Below, one piece after another: positions 1 to 9,497 of a DNA stretch of 57,859 nt. Origin of the DNA: Methylococcaceae bacterium (GTDB lineage Bacteria > Pseudomonadota > Gammaproteobacteria > Methylococcales > Methylomonadaceae); the NCBI GenBank assembly GCA_947505105.1, contig CANNKG010000009.1, positions 1-57,859 of the forward strand, written 5' to 3'. The position numbers and the translations under genes are program-made. A model generated the notes under the pieces. It worked only from the letters and a program-made list of their open reading frames with translations, had not been told where the DNA came from and made no database searches. The first letter of the stretch is position 1. Each line of letters starts with the position of its first letter.

Positions 1-111
1 AAGGATGTCGAGGAGGTGATGAAAAAACTTAACCATCGACCACGGAAAAGCCTTAACTATAAAACACCTCATTCAGTCTTTTTTGCAGAATCTTTGCCGA
101 AGGCCGCATGA
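1..111 (+). CDS. IS30 family transposase, C-terminal fragment (partial at window edge)
   Basis: Reading from base 1 in frame 1 gives 36 residues and a TGA stop at 109-111. The stretch NHRPRKSLNYKTPHSVFF is the typical C-terminus of IS30-family DDE transposases, which cut and rejoin DNA at the element ends. The rest of the gene lies upstream of the window, so whether the element is intact cannot be judged. It overlaps the 3' end of the minus-strand PAS gene, whose last codons lie within the IS. Confidence 0.85.
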   Translation, partial: KDVEEVMKKLNHRPRKSLNYKTPHSVFFAESLPKAA

Positions 112-144
112 CAACTAGGATTGCACTTCGGAGTTGAATCCGCC
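1..144 (+). mobile_element. IS30-family insertion sequence, right end only
   Basis: The window opens inside an insertion sequence. The plus strand encodes the last residues of an IS30-type transposase, and after its stop comes a sequence around 118-144 (TTGCACTTCGGAGTTGAATC and the next few bases) that looks like an IS30-family terminal inverted repeat. The element appears to end near 144, because downstream of it the minus strand reads cleanly as a PAS-domain gene. The left end is outside the window. Family assignment rests on remembered IS30 transposase and repeat sequences, and the exact boundary could be off by a few bases. Confidence 0.8.
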
Positions 145-995
145 GTATAAGCAACTACGAGTTTCCCGAATGTCATGCCATTTGACTCAATGGTGGAGGA
201 AGTCGAAGCCAGCATTTCATCGGTATTGACATTGCCTGAAATCTTATCTCCCAAGGTAATACTCACTCGCGTATCTTTTGGGTAGCGCATGCCTTTTGGG
301 ATTAATCGAAGCACCCGTGCGATAAATGTATCAATATCGTTCATTTGCTGGGTCGCTCTTGAAATCATGTAGATGGTTTGAATTTCTTTGAGCTGCTCAG
401 TGCTTTGCGTTTGATCGATAATGGTCACTACAAAATGTGGCCTATCGGCATCGAAATCAGGTAATAAAGTGGCATGGATATCAACGGTATAACTTGTGTT
501 GACCGCTTGCATTGCCACATCGCACATTATCGCTTGCCCGATATTTTTTGCATTCTCCAATAGATGATGGAGTCGTCCATGATCTTGTTTTTTGACAAGG
601 CGCGGAAAGAAGTATGATCCTAAATTTGTTCTTGGTAGGTTGAATTTTTGTGTCGCCTGTTCATTACATTCATAGACGATACCAATCTGATCAATCATCA
701 TTGCTGGCATTGGTAGATTGTCAAATAAACTGCTATAACGCCGCATCGCATTATCAGAGAGACTCTGGCTTTGGCGTAACTCATCATTTTGGATTTCGAG
801 TTCTGCTTGGTAAATTTGTAAGTCTTCTATCAATTTTGGAAGGCTAATGTGTCCTTGCTCCATTGCTTTGAAGGCAAGATCAAATTCACTGTTTTGTAAA
901 GCTTGGATAGCAGTCTGTTGAATCTTCTGAAAATTTGTACTTTTAGAATTTTTCAATAAATGTTCAGGTAAGTTAAGCTGTTTTTCGCTACTCAT
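69..995 (-). pseudogene. PAS-domain sensory protein, 3' end cut off by the IS30 element
   Basis: This 308-residue product starts at ATG 995, which overlaps the TGA of the upstream chemotaxis-fusion gene as ATGA and suggests translational coupling; an ATG at 1016 is a weaker alternative. It has a helical N-terminus with a short coiled coil (about 60-85), a PAS domain (about 90-200), and the beginning of what may be a GAF-like region. Only about 283 residues are host-encoded. The final 25 or so (from ADSTPKCNP onward) are translated from the insertion-sequence end. Proteins of this layout usually continue into an output module such as GGDEF, EAL or a kinase, so one has probably been lost; its kind cannot be known from here. 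The remnant may still be expressed. Confidence 0.75.
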
Positions 996-3979
996 AATGG
1001 TTTGTTTTTTTCCCATTCAGTAATGTTTACATGACTTACTACAACCCCGCCTTGGGCATGCTTAATTGGCGCTGCATACATCAAAAACCAGCGTTGTTCA
1101 TGAGGAGAATGGCAAGGGTATTTAATAGAAAAATTCGACAATTCGCCGGTTAACACTTTACGTAAACCATCTGAGACTGCTTCGGCAATCTCTCCATGTT
1201 GTCCATCTTTGACCTGACACACATCAAAATAATTGACCCCTGGTCCAGTACGGAGCATACCGCGTTCGCCATTTGATTCGGCAAACCAACGCCAAGCATA
1301 ATTGACGGAAGTAATAAATCCATTCGCATCGAGTACCGCAATATGCTCAGGTAACGAGTCAATAATTCCTTGCATACGTTGTGCGTCTTTAAGATTGGTA
1401 ATCTCAAAAAATGTGACTACGACACCACTAATACTGCGGGGATGATCAATGTAAGGCAATATTCTGACAAAATACCATCGTTCACTCCAGGTTCTGACTT
1501 CACGCTCTTTTACTTGAGCAGTTTCGATCACCCGTTTCAGATCGCTCATAAACTCTGGGTAATCCATGTCATGACTGAAATCGTCGATAGGACGACCAAT
1601 ATCGCCTTCGCGTATTCTAAAAATGCTACTGACTTCCGGCGTAAATCGGGTCAGCTTTAAGGTGTGATCTACGAATATTGTTGGAATCAATGCGGCGCGG
1701 GTCATGTTATCCAGATCGGCATTGAGTCGATTTAAAATTTCGATTTTTTCCTGATTTTCAGAGTTTACGGTGTACAGTTCTTCGTTGACCGACTGCAATT
1801 CTTCATTAGTACTTTGCAGTTCCTCATTTGATGCCATTAACTCTTCATTAGTCGCCTGGAGTTCTTCATTTGAGGTTTCTAATTCTTCGATAGTTGCCTG
1901 CAAACTGTCGCGAGTCGTGGCCAGATCTCGCTCTAAATTCTGTATTTGCTCGTTTGAAACCACACCGATATCAATCAAATCAGACGTTTTTAAAAGGGTC
2001 TCATTGGGAAGTCGTATCTCAAATGCCATTAAATAGTATTTTTCAGGGCTAGATTCAATGACGACGGGTCTTGCTTCAACTCGCACATATTCATTGAGAC
2101 CTTTACTCGGTTCAATTAAATGAATTTCTGAATGTAAGGGCACATTTTCTTTGCTGACCTTGTGCAATAAAGCGACACCTACCGGTGCTAATTTTCCAAT
2201 TAATAACTTGGATATTTCTAAGCTAGGACTGCCTTCCGATAATTGCATATAGCGCTGGGCATCACCATAGATATGGACTAGTTCTCGCTCTTCGTTAACG
2301 AGTAAAGCAGGCGGTGCGTAGCGCTTGATTAAGTGAGATAAACCACTGTCGATAATATTAGTTTCAAGCGTCCAGGCTCGCTCTCGACGGATTTGACCCG
2401 CGCGCGGTCGAGAGTCGACTCGATTCGAGGTATGTTTTAAATCAAGGGGTAATTTGACCGAACGGAGTACACGGTAAATTTTATGTTTGGAGTTGATGAC
2501 GGTGAAATCTTTGTGGAGACTTCCCAGTGATTCACTGGAACCTAGTAACAAAAAACCATTTTGTATTAACGAATATTGGAAGCGTAACAACGCTTTTTCT
2601 TGTGCATAATTTTCAAAATAAATCAAAGTATTACGGCAGCTTACCAGATTCATGCGGGTGAACGGCGGGTCTTCAAGGATGTTGTGTTTGGCAAAAACAA
2701 TATGTTGACGAATATCGTTTTTAACCACAAATTGCGTGCCATTTCGATTAAAAAAACGCTCCAGGCGTTCTGGTGAAAGTTCATTTACGATACCTTCTGA
2801 ATAAATTCCGGCACTGGCAACATCAATATGTTGTTGTTCGACATCGGTCGCAAATATTTTGAGTTGTGGCCAGCGTTTGAGACGGTCAAAAGCCTCGGCG
2901 AATAACATCGCCAAGGTGTAGGCTTCTTCGCCTGTCGAGCATCCGGCGACCCAAACACGGATCGGTTGCGATTCTTTATGATCGGCAACGATATTGGTTA
3001 TCACCGACTGTTCCAATTGCTGAAAAGTCTCGGCATCGCGGAAAAAACTTGTGACAGGAATCAGGGTGTCTCGTTTGAGGGTCACGACTTCGCCACGTTC
3101 ACTTTCAAGCAAATATAAATAATTGGCAAGATCACGCACATGCCTGACTTGCATCCGACGCTCTATTCGACGCATTACAGTGGCCGGTTTATATTCCTTA
3201 AAGTTGATACCACCTATCTGGTAGAGCAGATGAAAGATTCCTTCCATCGGATTAGCAACATTCTTATGTGAACCTTCAGTGATTTTTGAGCTTGGCTCGA
3301 TGCTATTGGAAACATGCCCAATGATTCGCTTTGCAAGCATTTCAGGGGGCATGACCTCATCAACCAAGCCGGTTGAAATGACGCTGCGTGGCATCCCGTC
3401 AAACTTTGCCGATTCTGGATCTTGTGCGAGTAGAAACCCACCGACCTCATTAATGGTGACAGCTCCTCGTGTTCCATCGGACCCCGTACCTGACAAAATT
3501 ACGCCAATAGATCGATTACCAAACTCCTTGGACATTGAATTAAAAAACAAATCAATCGGAAGGCTTAACCCGTGTGGATTTTTAGGAATAAGACGAAGTT
3601 GGCTGCCCGCCATGGTCATACTTTTTCCCGGCGGGATTAGGTAAACATGATTTGCTTGAATCTCCAAGCCGTTTTCTGCCATCAGCACCGGCATAGGCGT
3701 ATGCCGAGACAGTAGATTGTCCATCATGCTTTTATGATCTGGAGAAAGGTGTTGAATCACCACAATTGCCGCGCCTGAATCAGCTGGAAGCTCGTCGAAA
3801 AAACGTTCTAAAGCATCTAAACCACCGGCAGAAGCACCTATCGCGACGACATAACCATTAAATTTTGCATTTGAAGTACGTTTTTTAACAGGTGTTGAAT
3901 CGAAATCGGACACTTGCTCTATCAGAGAAGTTCCAAAATCATTTGATAACGAGTTTATCTCACTTTTATCTTGCGCCAT
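992..3979 (-). CDS. CheB-CheR-PAS fusion (chemotaxis-type methylesterase/methyltransferase)
   Basis: This 995-residue fusion has a CheB methylesterase domain (about 42-225) with the catalytic triad visible as Ser50 (IGASAGG), His77 (VIQHLSPDH) and Asp168 (SGTGSDG). A CheR methyltransferase domain (about 240-500) follows, with the SAM-binding segment [17 protein letters not shown]. Next come a PAS-like region (about 560-670), a long coiled coil of repeated NEELQ-type heptads (about 680-750) and two PAS domains (about 750-870 and 875-990). No CheB receiver domain is present, as is usual in these fusions. No receptor, CheA or CheW gene is nearby, so the substrate is unclear. It is translationally coupled to the PAS gene downstream and lies in the same direction as the STAS gene upstream. 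Confidence 0.93.
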   Translation of the reverse strand: MAQDKSEINSLSNDFGTSLIEQVSDFDSTPVKKRTSNAKFNGYVVAIGASAGGLDALERFFDELPADSGAAIVVIQHLSPDHKSMMDNLLSRHTPMPVLMAENGLEIQANHVYLIPPGKSMTMAGSQLRLIPKNPHGLSLPIDLFFNSMSKEFGNRSIGVILSGTGSDGTRGAVTINEVGGFLLAQDPESAKFDGMPRSVISTGLVDEVMPPEMLAKRIIGHVSNSIEPSSKITEGSHKNVANPMEGIFHLLYQIGGINFKEYKPATVMRRIERRMQVRHVRDLANYLYLLESERGEVVTLKRDTLIPVTSFFRDAETFQQLEQSVITNIVADHKESQPIRVWVAGCSTGEEAYTLAMLFAEAFDRLKRWPQLKIFATDVEQQHIDVASAGIYSEGIVNELSPERLERFFNRNGTQFVVKNDIRQHIVFAKHNILEDPPFTRMNLVSCRNTLIYFENYAQEKALLRFQYSLIQNGFLLLGSSESLGSLHKDFTVINSKHKIYRVLRSVKLPLDLKHTSNRVDSRPRAGQIRRERAWTLETNIIDSGLSHLIKRYAPPALLVNEERELVHIYGDAQRYMQLSEGSPSLEISKLLIGKLAPVGVALLHKVSKENVPLHSEIHLIEPSKGLNEYVRVEARPVVIESSPEKYYLMAFEIRLPNETLLKTSDLIDIGVVSNEQIQNLERDLATTRDSLQATIEELETSNEELQATNEELMASNEELQSTNEELQSVNEELYTVNSENQEKIEILNRLNADLDNMTRAALIPTIFVDHTLKLTRFTPEVSSIFRIREGDIGRPIDDFSHDMDYPEFMSDLKRVIETAQVKEREVRTWSERWYFVRILPYIDHPRSISGVVVTFFEITNLKDAQRMQGIIDSLPEHIAVLDANGFITSVNYAWRWFAESNGERGMLRTGPGVNYFDVCQVKDGQHGEIAEAVSDGLRKVLTGELSNFSIKYPCHSPHEQRWFLMYAAPIKHAQGGVVVSHVNITEWEKNKPL

Positions 3980-4176
3980 ATGCGAAGAAACCTCGTATTT
4001 GAGAGAAAAATAGGGTAGGCAAACAGTATTGCAAATGCGCTATTAGGCATGGCTAATTTAGGTTTCAGTGTTGGGCATATCTTTTAAATGCTGTATGCAT
4101 TCAGGGTAAAAGTTGCTTCAGTCAATTATGGTCACAGTGTGTAAACTAAACTATAGAACACTAAGATTAGTAATGG

Positions 4177-4482
4177 TTATTTAATGGTGATTAGTAACCC
4201 AAATTTGGCGATATCCAATGATTTTTTGACCTCTCCTTTGGCACCAAATAGGTAAAAATTTTGTTTGTTGGTTTTAGTATGATCTTGCAATAACAGTAAC
4301 ATTCCTAACGCTGAACTATCCAGATATTCAACATTTTGCAAATCAACGACCACAGTTTTCATATCGGATGTAATCTTCTGCATAGCATTACGAAAAGACG
4401 AATTGACACTAAAATTAAACTGCTGAGAGATTTTTATAGTGAAAGTTTCTGTTTCTGGATTAAATTGAGTAGTAATTGCCAT
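4177..4482 (-). CDS. STAS-domain anti-anti-sigma-factor-like protein
   Basis: The preferred start is ATG 4482, giving 101 residues, the normal size of a single STAS domain; a start at 4509 would add nine unconserved residues. The core LDSSALGMLLLL carries Ser56 and Ser57 after Asp55. The first of these corresponds to the serine phosphorylated in SpoIIAA-type anti-anti-sigma factors, which release a partner when dephosphorylated. No serine kinase (RsbW type) or PP2C phosphatase is encoded nearby, so its partner must be elsewhere. It lies 197 bases upstream of the CheB-CheR fusion in the same direction, suggesting a shared signalling function. Confidence 0.85.
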   Translation of the reverse strand: MAITTQFNPETETFTIKISQQFNFSVNSSFRNAMQKITSDMKTVVVDLQNVEYLDSSALGMLLLLQDHTKTNKQNFYLFGAKGEVKKSLDIAKFGLLITIK

Positions 4483-4509
4483 GATGTTCACTATTCGTTG
4501 TAAAAGCAT

Positions 4510-4859
4510 TGAAACGATACTTTATTGTTGGAGGCCTAATATTATTGTGAGGAAAAGCTTTATTTTTCATGATTAAAGACTCTATATTTGTAAGCGTTAT
4601 GGTAGGGGAGAGCTTAAGAAATTTACTGTTTTAGGCGTTCAAATTTTGCGTTGCTCAAAATGTCGTAATTGCTGCTCTTGATTTTTTGCTATTTTTTTAC
4701 GGGTATAATGACTTTATACCAATTTTCTACATTAAAATTTATGCGGTTTTTTTAATTTTAGTTGAATAATGAAATATTACTATCAGTGGATAGCTGAAAA
4801 TTATGAAATCATTTCAAGAAGCTATATGTAAGCATTTGTCCTACATTTGGATGTGCTAG
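4510..4859. other. Intergenic region, AT-rich
   Basis: These 350 bases separate the STAS gene from the 3' end of the response-regulator gene. No open reading frame of note is present. A 7-bp inverted repeat (GGTATAA at 4702-4708, TTATACC at 4714-4720) could be a small operator, but nothing ties it to a regulator. The promoter for the STAS and CheB-CheR genes should lie here; I could not pick it out with confidence. Confidence 0.5.
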
Positions 4860-5501
4860 TTATTTTGGAGGTAGCAGCTGATAGGAGTGCGCATACGTGG
4901 TAATTTCAGAGTTTTTGGATAAATGTAATTTTTCCAGCAGTCGAGATCGATAAGTGCTGACCGTTTTAACACTGATAAAAAGCTCATTTGCAATTTCAGT
5001 TATCGACTTTCCGCTTGCAATACTTTGTAAAATCTGGAATTCTCGGGCAGATAACAGTTCATGCGCGGGTATCTCCTGGCTTATTCCTAAGGCATCTGCA
5101 AGCTTTTCTGCCAGTTTAGGCGTAATAAATTTACCACCGTTCGCGACTTTATGGATGGCTTCGACCAGTTGTTCAGGAGCGCTTTCTTTCGTGAGGTATC
5201 CAGAGGCTCCTTCGCGGATTACCCGGACGGCATATTGATCTTCAGGATACATACTGAGGATTAACACCGGTAAAGCCGGTATTTTATGCCTGATTATTCT
5301 TAGGATATCAATTCCGCTTTTGTCTGGCAGGGCAATATCCAACAATAGCACGTCGCAAAATTTTGGATCATGATTGGCGTATTCTAGTGTATCTAGCGCT
5401 GTTGAGGCTTCACCACAGACCACGATATCATGATCTTGGAGCAGTTTCTTCAAGCCAGAACGCATTAGGACATGATCGTCAGTGATAAAAACTCTGATCA
5501 T
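4860..5501 (-). CDS. NarL/FixJ-family response regulator
   Basis: This 213-residue protein has an N-terminal receiver domain with the acidic pair Asp8-Asp9 and the phosphoacceptor Asp55 (LLLDIALPD). A C-terminal LuxR-type helix-turn-helix spans about 148-205 (SITEIANELFISVKTVSTYR). A plausible ribosome site (AGAGG) precedes the ATG. It starts 16 bases after the stop of the phytochrome-type histidine kinase in the same direction. Because that kinase has the HisKA_3 type that normally pairs with NarL-family regulators, the two almost certainly form a light- or redox-responsive two-component system. Its target genes are unknown. Confidence 0.93.
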   Translation of the reverse strand: MIRVFITDDHVLMRSGLKKLLQDHDIVVCGEASTALDTLEYANHDPKFCDVLLLDIALPDKSGIDILRIIRHKIPALPVLILSMYPEDQYAVRVIREGASGYLTKESAPEQLVEAIHKVANGGKFITPKLAEKLADALGISQEIPAHELLSAREFQILQSIASGKSITEIANELFISVKTVSTYRSRLLEKLHLSKNSEITTYAHSYQLLPPK

Positions 5502-5517
5502 GGATGTTAACCTCTAT

Positions 5518-8055
5518 TTATAGAATGGGTAACGTATTCAGCGGTATCGTGAGACTGATTTGTGTCCCACCTTCTGCCACGTTGGTAATTGTTAAGGTTC
5601 CGTCCAGATAATCGGCGCGCTCACGCATGCCGAGTAAACCAAACGCATTAAACCGGTTTATATCTTTTTCTGTGATACCGCAACCATTATCCTCAATGGT
5701 CATGGTGAGGTTGCCTTGGTCAAGTTCCAGATGAAGAAATACTTCGGTCGCATTGGTATGTTTGGTAATGTTGGTTAGACTTTCCTGGAGGATGCGAAAT
5801 ACTGCCGAGGCGCGTAATGAATCTTCGATCGGAATTTCATCCGGCAGCGCCTTGATGCATTGAATAGTTGTTCGACTCGCGAAATCATCGATCAGCCAGT
5901 CGATCGCATCTCGTAATCCAAGGGTATCAAGGATACTTGGGCGGAGGTCAGTGGCTATTATTTTGACCGATTGAATAGCGCCATCAATTTCCATTAAGAC
6001 TGGACTTAAATTTTCATGGGAGAAAGGTTGAGATGAATATTGACTGATGGCTAATTTGATACTGGTAAGTCTGCTGCCCAGGTCATCGTGAATATCGCGG
6101 GCTATTTTGGTACGCTCGCGTTCAATTTCTGTTTGCAAATAGCTTGCGAATTGTTTCAATTGCCAGCCTTCATTTAATTTTGATTCCAACCATTTACGTT
6201 CGGTAATATCAGTAACGACGCCCAGGATACACTTCTCATCCGAGAAGTACGCGGTATGAAACGATATTAACAGGGTACCGGTCTCGCCGGATTTGCGTCG
6301 AAAACTAATTTCCTCGTTTTTCACTATTCCCTGTTGCCGAAGTTTATCCATGACCACTTTTCGATCACTTGGATTTTCCCATAGATTTAATTCGGTTGAT
6401 GTGTAGCCAATCACTTCCTCGCGGGTATAACCATAGATTTGTAAGAACGCATCGTTTACATCAATGAAGGTATCATCTGCAATGCGTGAAATTGCGATTC
6501 CAATAGGTGAAAAGTTAAAAACTTTCGAAAACTTTTCTTCACTTAATACTAAGCTGTCCAGTAACTTATGCAATTGGCGTTGTTCCTGCCTGAGCAATTC
6601 AATATCGATTAATGCTCCCAATTCCTTCGCCGAATTAATTTCTTCAGGTAACCAGGGTAAGCTTTGTCCAGAGATATTCTGAATAAATTGTGCGAATGAT
6701 TTTCTGGGTGAAATGCGCCCACTATCGTCGACAATATGGGCATTTTGGGGATTTCCGCCCCATCGAATCGAATAATAACGCTCTTTACGAAACCACATCA
6801 TGGTGATGGACGGATGTTTCCGAATTGAGAAAATAAGTACACCCGCTATGTCATCATTGGTTTTAATCAAATTAAGATCAGTGTCCAAAGTATAGGAAGC
6901 AAACACTTGCGGGTGATCTTGACGTAGGTGACGTTGCTGTATCTCTAAAATTCGACTCATGGCGGGGGTTGCGCCTGTAATTTGAACGCTATCCCCTATT
7001 AGTAAGGCAAAACCATCGGCAGCGACGACTTCCAGTAAATCGGTGTGGCAATCTTGTTGAATCAAGGTTTTGATATCAACGTTACGCACCGTATCAATAA
7101 GTCGTTGTCTTCTTAAGCTAAGATTGTATTCTCTTTCCCGCAATTCGCGGATCAGAGTTTCCTGAAGCAGCGTGGCAAGGTCTTCAAATAACCAGCCAAG
7201 AATATCGCGTTCCTCTGGACTGAAGTATTTGGGTTCAGTGGTGTGATGGCAAGCAACCAGCCCCCATAATCGCCCTTCAACCATCAAAGCACCCGCCAAA
7301 TTAGCTCTGACTTTCATATTTATCAGGTATTCGATATGAACAGGCGAAACGCTACGAAGATGAGACAGTCCCAAGTCGATGTTTTGATTATCGTTTAATG
7401 AAAGTAATGTTGACGGCGTATACAAGACATCGGGAATCTGTCTCACTTGACAAAACTGGAACAATTCCCTTGCCTGTTGAGGGATGTCACTTGCCGGGAA
7501 ATTGAATCCTAAATATGGCTCAATGCTTTCAATACAAGCTTCGGCAATCACTTTACCGTTCCAGAGCTCATCAAATCGATAGATCATCACTCGATCAAGA
7601 CCCGTTATCTGGCGAATCAACTTTGCTGATTTTTGGATAATTCCTTCGAAATCATTTATTTGTCGCAATACGTGAATAATTTGGCGATACTGATAAAGTA
7701 GCTCATTTGACGTCTTCTGCTGACAACAACTTTCAATATCCAACAGCAATTGATCGTTGATATTTAGAAAAGGGCGAAAGCTTACTTTCCGACCATTGAG
7801 TAGAACCTGTTGGCGTGGTTGAGAAGTTTTGTGCGAGGTGCTTAAGATAGGAAATTCAACCGATGAGCCAACTATCTGGCTAAAAGGTATATCCAGCAGA
7901 CTTTTTGCAGAACAGCCAAGCACGACTTCGCACGATTCACTAGCGGCTTCGATAATGCCTGAAGAATTAAGCACTAGAAGAGCACCATGTGGCTGAATAG
8001 CGCCAGGATATCTTATCGGCTCAGCTTCACAACTTAAAGTATCAACAAGGGTCAT
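5518..8055 (-). CDS. Bacteriophytochrome-type sensor histidine kinase (PAS-GAF-PHY-PAS-HisKA_3)
   Basis: This 845-residue sensor has a phytochrome photosensory core. It includes Cys9 at the usual biliverdin attachment point, followed by EPIRYPGAIQPHG in the PAS domain. The GAF domain has the PASDIP motif near residue 185 and the conserved His in SVSPVHIEYL near 235. The PHY domain has tongue-like WFRKE and PRKSF segments (about 420-452). A further PAS domain lies at about 505-620. A HisKA_3 dimerisation domain has the phospho-His in IARDIHDDLG (about 655), and the ATPase domain has DNGCGI and GLLGMRER. It should bind a bilin and signal to the NarL-type regulator 16 bases downstream. No haem oxygenase (bphO) gene is seen in the window. 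Confidence 0.93.
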   Translation of the reverse strand: MTLVDTLSCEAEPIRYPGAIQPHGALLVLNSSGIIEAASESCEVVLGCSAKSLLDIPFSQIVGSSVEFPILSTSHKTSQPRQQVLLNGRKVSFRPFLNINDQLLLDIESCCQQKTSNELLYQYRQIIHVLRQINDFEGIIQKSAKLIRQITGLDRVMIYRFDELWNGKVIAEACIESIEPYLGFNFPASDIPQQARELFQFCQVRQIPDVLYTPSTLLSLNDNQNIDLGLSHLRSVSPVHIEYLINMKVRANLAGALMVEGRLWGLVACHHTTEPKYFSPEERDILGWLFEDLATLLQETLIRELREREYNLSLRRQRLIDTVRNVDIKTLIQQDCHTDLLEVVAADGFALLIGDSVQITGATPAMSRILEIQQRHLRQDHPQVFASYTLDTDLNLIKTNDDIAGVLIFSIRKHPSITMMWFRKERYYSIRWGGNPQNAHIVDDSGRISPRKSFAQFIQNISGQSLPWLPEEINSAKELGALIDIELLRQEQRQLHKLLDSLVLSEEKFSKVFNFSPIGIAISRIADDTFIDVNDAFLQIYGYTREEVIGYTSTELNLWENPSDRKVVMDKLRQQGIVKNEEISFRRKSGETGTLLISFHTAYFSDEKCILGVVTDITERKWLESKLNEGWQLKQFASYLQTEIERERTKIARDIHDDLGSRLTSIKLAISQYSSQPFSHENLSPVLMEIDGAIQSVKIIATDLRPSILDTLGLRDAIDWLIDDFASRTTIQCIKALPDEIPIEDSLRASAVFRILQESLTNITKHTNATEVFLHLELDQGNLTMTIEDNGCGITEKDINRFNAFGLLGMRERADYLDGTLTITNVAEGGTQISLTIPLNTLPIL

Positions 8056-8589
8056 AAGATATTAGGGTAGTGACGACGATGTTCTCGAAGGGGGTCATCG
8101 AAATACAAGCTATCGAAGCATTCAATTTTAAGCACCAGAGGAGACTGGATTATTTGGGCAACGTTTTGAGATACCATTGCTGTAGATTCCGTTTGCGGTC
8201 ATTTGGTTTCATTATCGGTTTACTATCATATTGTTAGATTATACTCACTATGTAGTCTAAGCTTATAGCTGTCTTGCGCGTTTAAGTTTAGCTTGGTATT
8301 TATCGATTATTTATTGAGCGTGATATTTTTATGGATGATTCTGTTATCCTGACGAGAAGATTATTTTAGTTGTCGAATTTAACGGAAAATTAATTATCAT
8401 GACGGGCATGCATAGTGAATTGGTATTGGTTAGGATTGTATTTACGGCAAATCGGTCGCCCACCAGTGGCATAAATTTTTCTTAAAAGTAGCCTCAATTT
8501 TAAATACTGACTCTCAGCAGTTCGTTAAAAATTCCTGCTTTGATTTAAAATGCATTAATAATGCAAGCATACCCATTCATGGAGTACAG
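8056..8589. other. Divergent intergenic region between the phytochrome and ARH genes
   Basis: These 534 bases must hold the promoters for the phytochrome kinase (leftward) and the ADP-ribosylglycohydrolase (rightward). I see no convincing coding sequence, RNA gene or strong inverted repeat. The only clear signal is the ribosome site GGAG just before the ATG at 8590. Confidence 0.5.
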
Positions 8590-9489
8590 ATGAATACTTT
8601 GATACACGATTTATTTTATGGGGTTGCAATCGGTGATGGCATTGGAAATCCGCTGGAATTTATTCACCCGACCCTAGAGATGTATGAAAACGCCAGCAGT
8701 CGTCCGCTGTTGATTAGCGACGATACCCAGTTAACCTGTTTTTTGGCGGAGGAATTGGCCGCTAATGGTCTGGATGCCGACTTTAGCAAGGCACATATCC
8801 GCTGGTTTAAGACTCAAATTGAACGAGAAGTCCCGCGTCAGGCTGAAGGCTTGCTGAAGTTTATTGAGCTATATGAACGGGAAGCGCCCGGTAATACCTG
8901 TTTATCGGCCTGCGCCAGTTTGACGGCGGGTCATACGGTCAATAACGACTCTAAAGGCAATGGCACCGTAATGCGCTGTATGCCGATTGCGTTGTATGGG
9001 CATTTGAAAGGCTGGTCGCTTGAGGATATGGTTCAAATGGCCAGAAATGATGCCGAAACTACTCATAAGCATCCTTATGCCGCGATGTGTAGCGCGTGGT
9101 TGGTAGCCTTTTACGCGTTATTACTTGCCAAAACAGCGATGACGTCTGCCGCGAAACAGGCGCTTGAGTTGGCCGAAGCAGACGATACCGTTTCAGGTTT
9201 GATCCTAACGGCGTTAAACCTTAAAACTTTTCAACAAGAAATCTATCAGCTGAGCGGATGGGTAGCCGAGGAGGCGATTGCGATTGCACTTGGATGTGCT
9301 TTTCATAGCCCTACGTTTGAGGAAGGCATTGAAAAAGCGGTGATGATCAATGGCGACTCAGACACAGTCGGCACTATCGCGGGCGCCATGCTCGTCGCCA
9401 AAGGCTATACGCCACCCCAAAAATGGGTTGAATTAGTCGTGGCTAATGAGCCAATTGATTACGTCATTAAACTATTTAAAGAATCCTAA
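8590..9489 (+). CDS. ADP-ribosylglycohydrolase family protein (DraG/ARH fold)
   Basis: This 299-residue protein shows the hallmarks of the ADP-ribosylglycohydrolase family. These are GDGIGNPLEF near the N-terminus, SDDTQ (43-47), the NGTVMRCMPIAL stretch (about 124-135) and GDSDTVGTIAGA (about 255-266). The acidic clusters SDDT and DSDT coordinate the two magnesium ions in this fold. Members remove ADP-ribose from proteins or hydrolyse other ADP-ribosyl compounds; the substrate here cannot be told from sequence. A good ribosome site (GGAG, six bases before ATG) supports the start. No dinitrogenase reductase or ADP-ribosyltransferase gene is adjacent, so a nitrogenase role is not supported. 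The next gene begins nine bases later. Confidence 0.9.
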   Translation: MNTLIHDLFYGVAIGDGIGNPLEFIHPTLEMYENASSRPLLISDDTQLTCFLAEELAANGLDADFSKAHIRWFKTQIEREVPRQAEGLLKFIELYEREAPGNTCLSACASLTAGHTVNNDSKGNGTVMRCMPIALYGHLKGWSLEDMVQMARNDAETTHKHPYAAMCSAWLVAFYALLLAKTAMTSAAKQALELAEADDTVSGLILTALNLKTFQQEIYQLSGWVAEEAIAIALGCAFHSPTFEEGIEKAVMINGDSDTVGTIAGAMLVAKGYTPPQKWVELVVANEPIDYVIKLFKES

Positions 9490-9497
9490 GTTATTGT

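Noticed and set aside
4702-4720. Short palindrome GGTATAA/TTATACC as an operator
   Set aside because: Seven base pairs in an AT-rich region are expected by chance and no adjacent regulator explains it.
8590-9489. DraG-type regulator of nitrogenase
   Set aside because: Only the fold is supported; no draT or nif genes are nearby, so a nitrogen-fixation role was not called.
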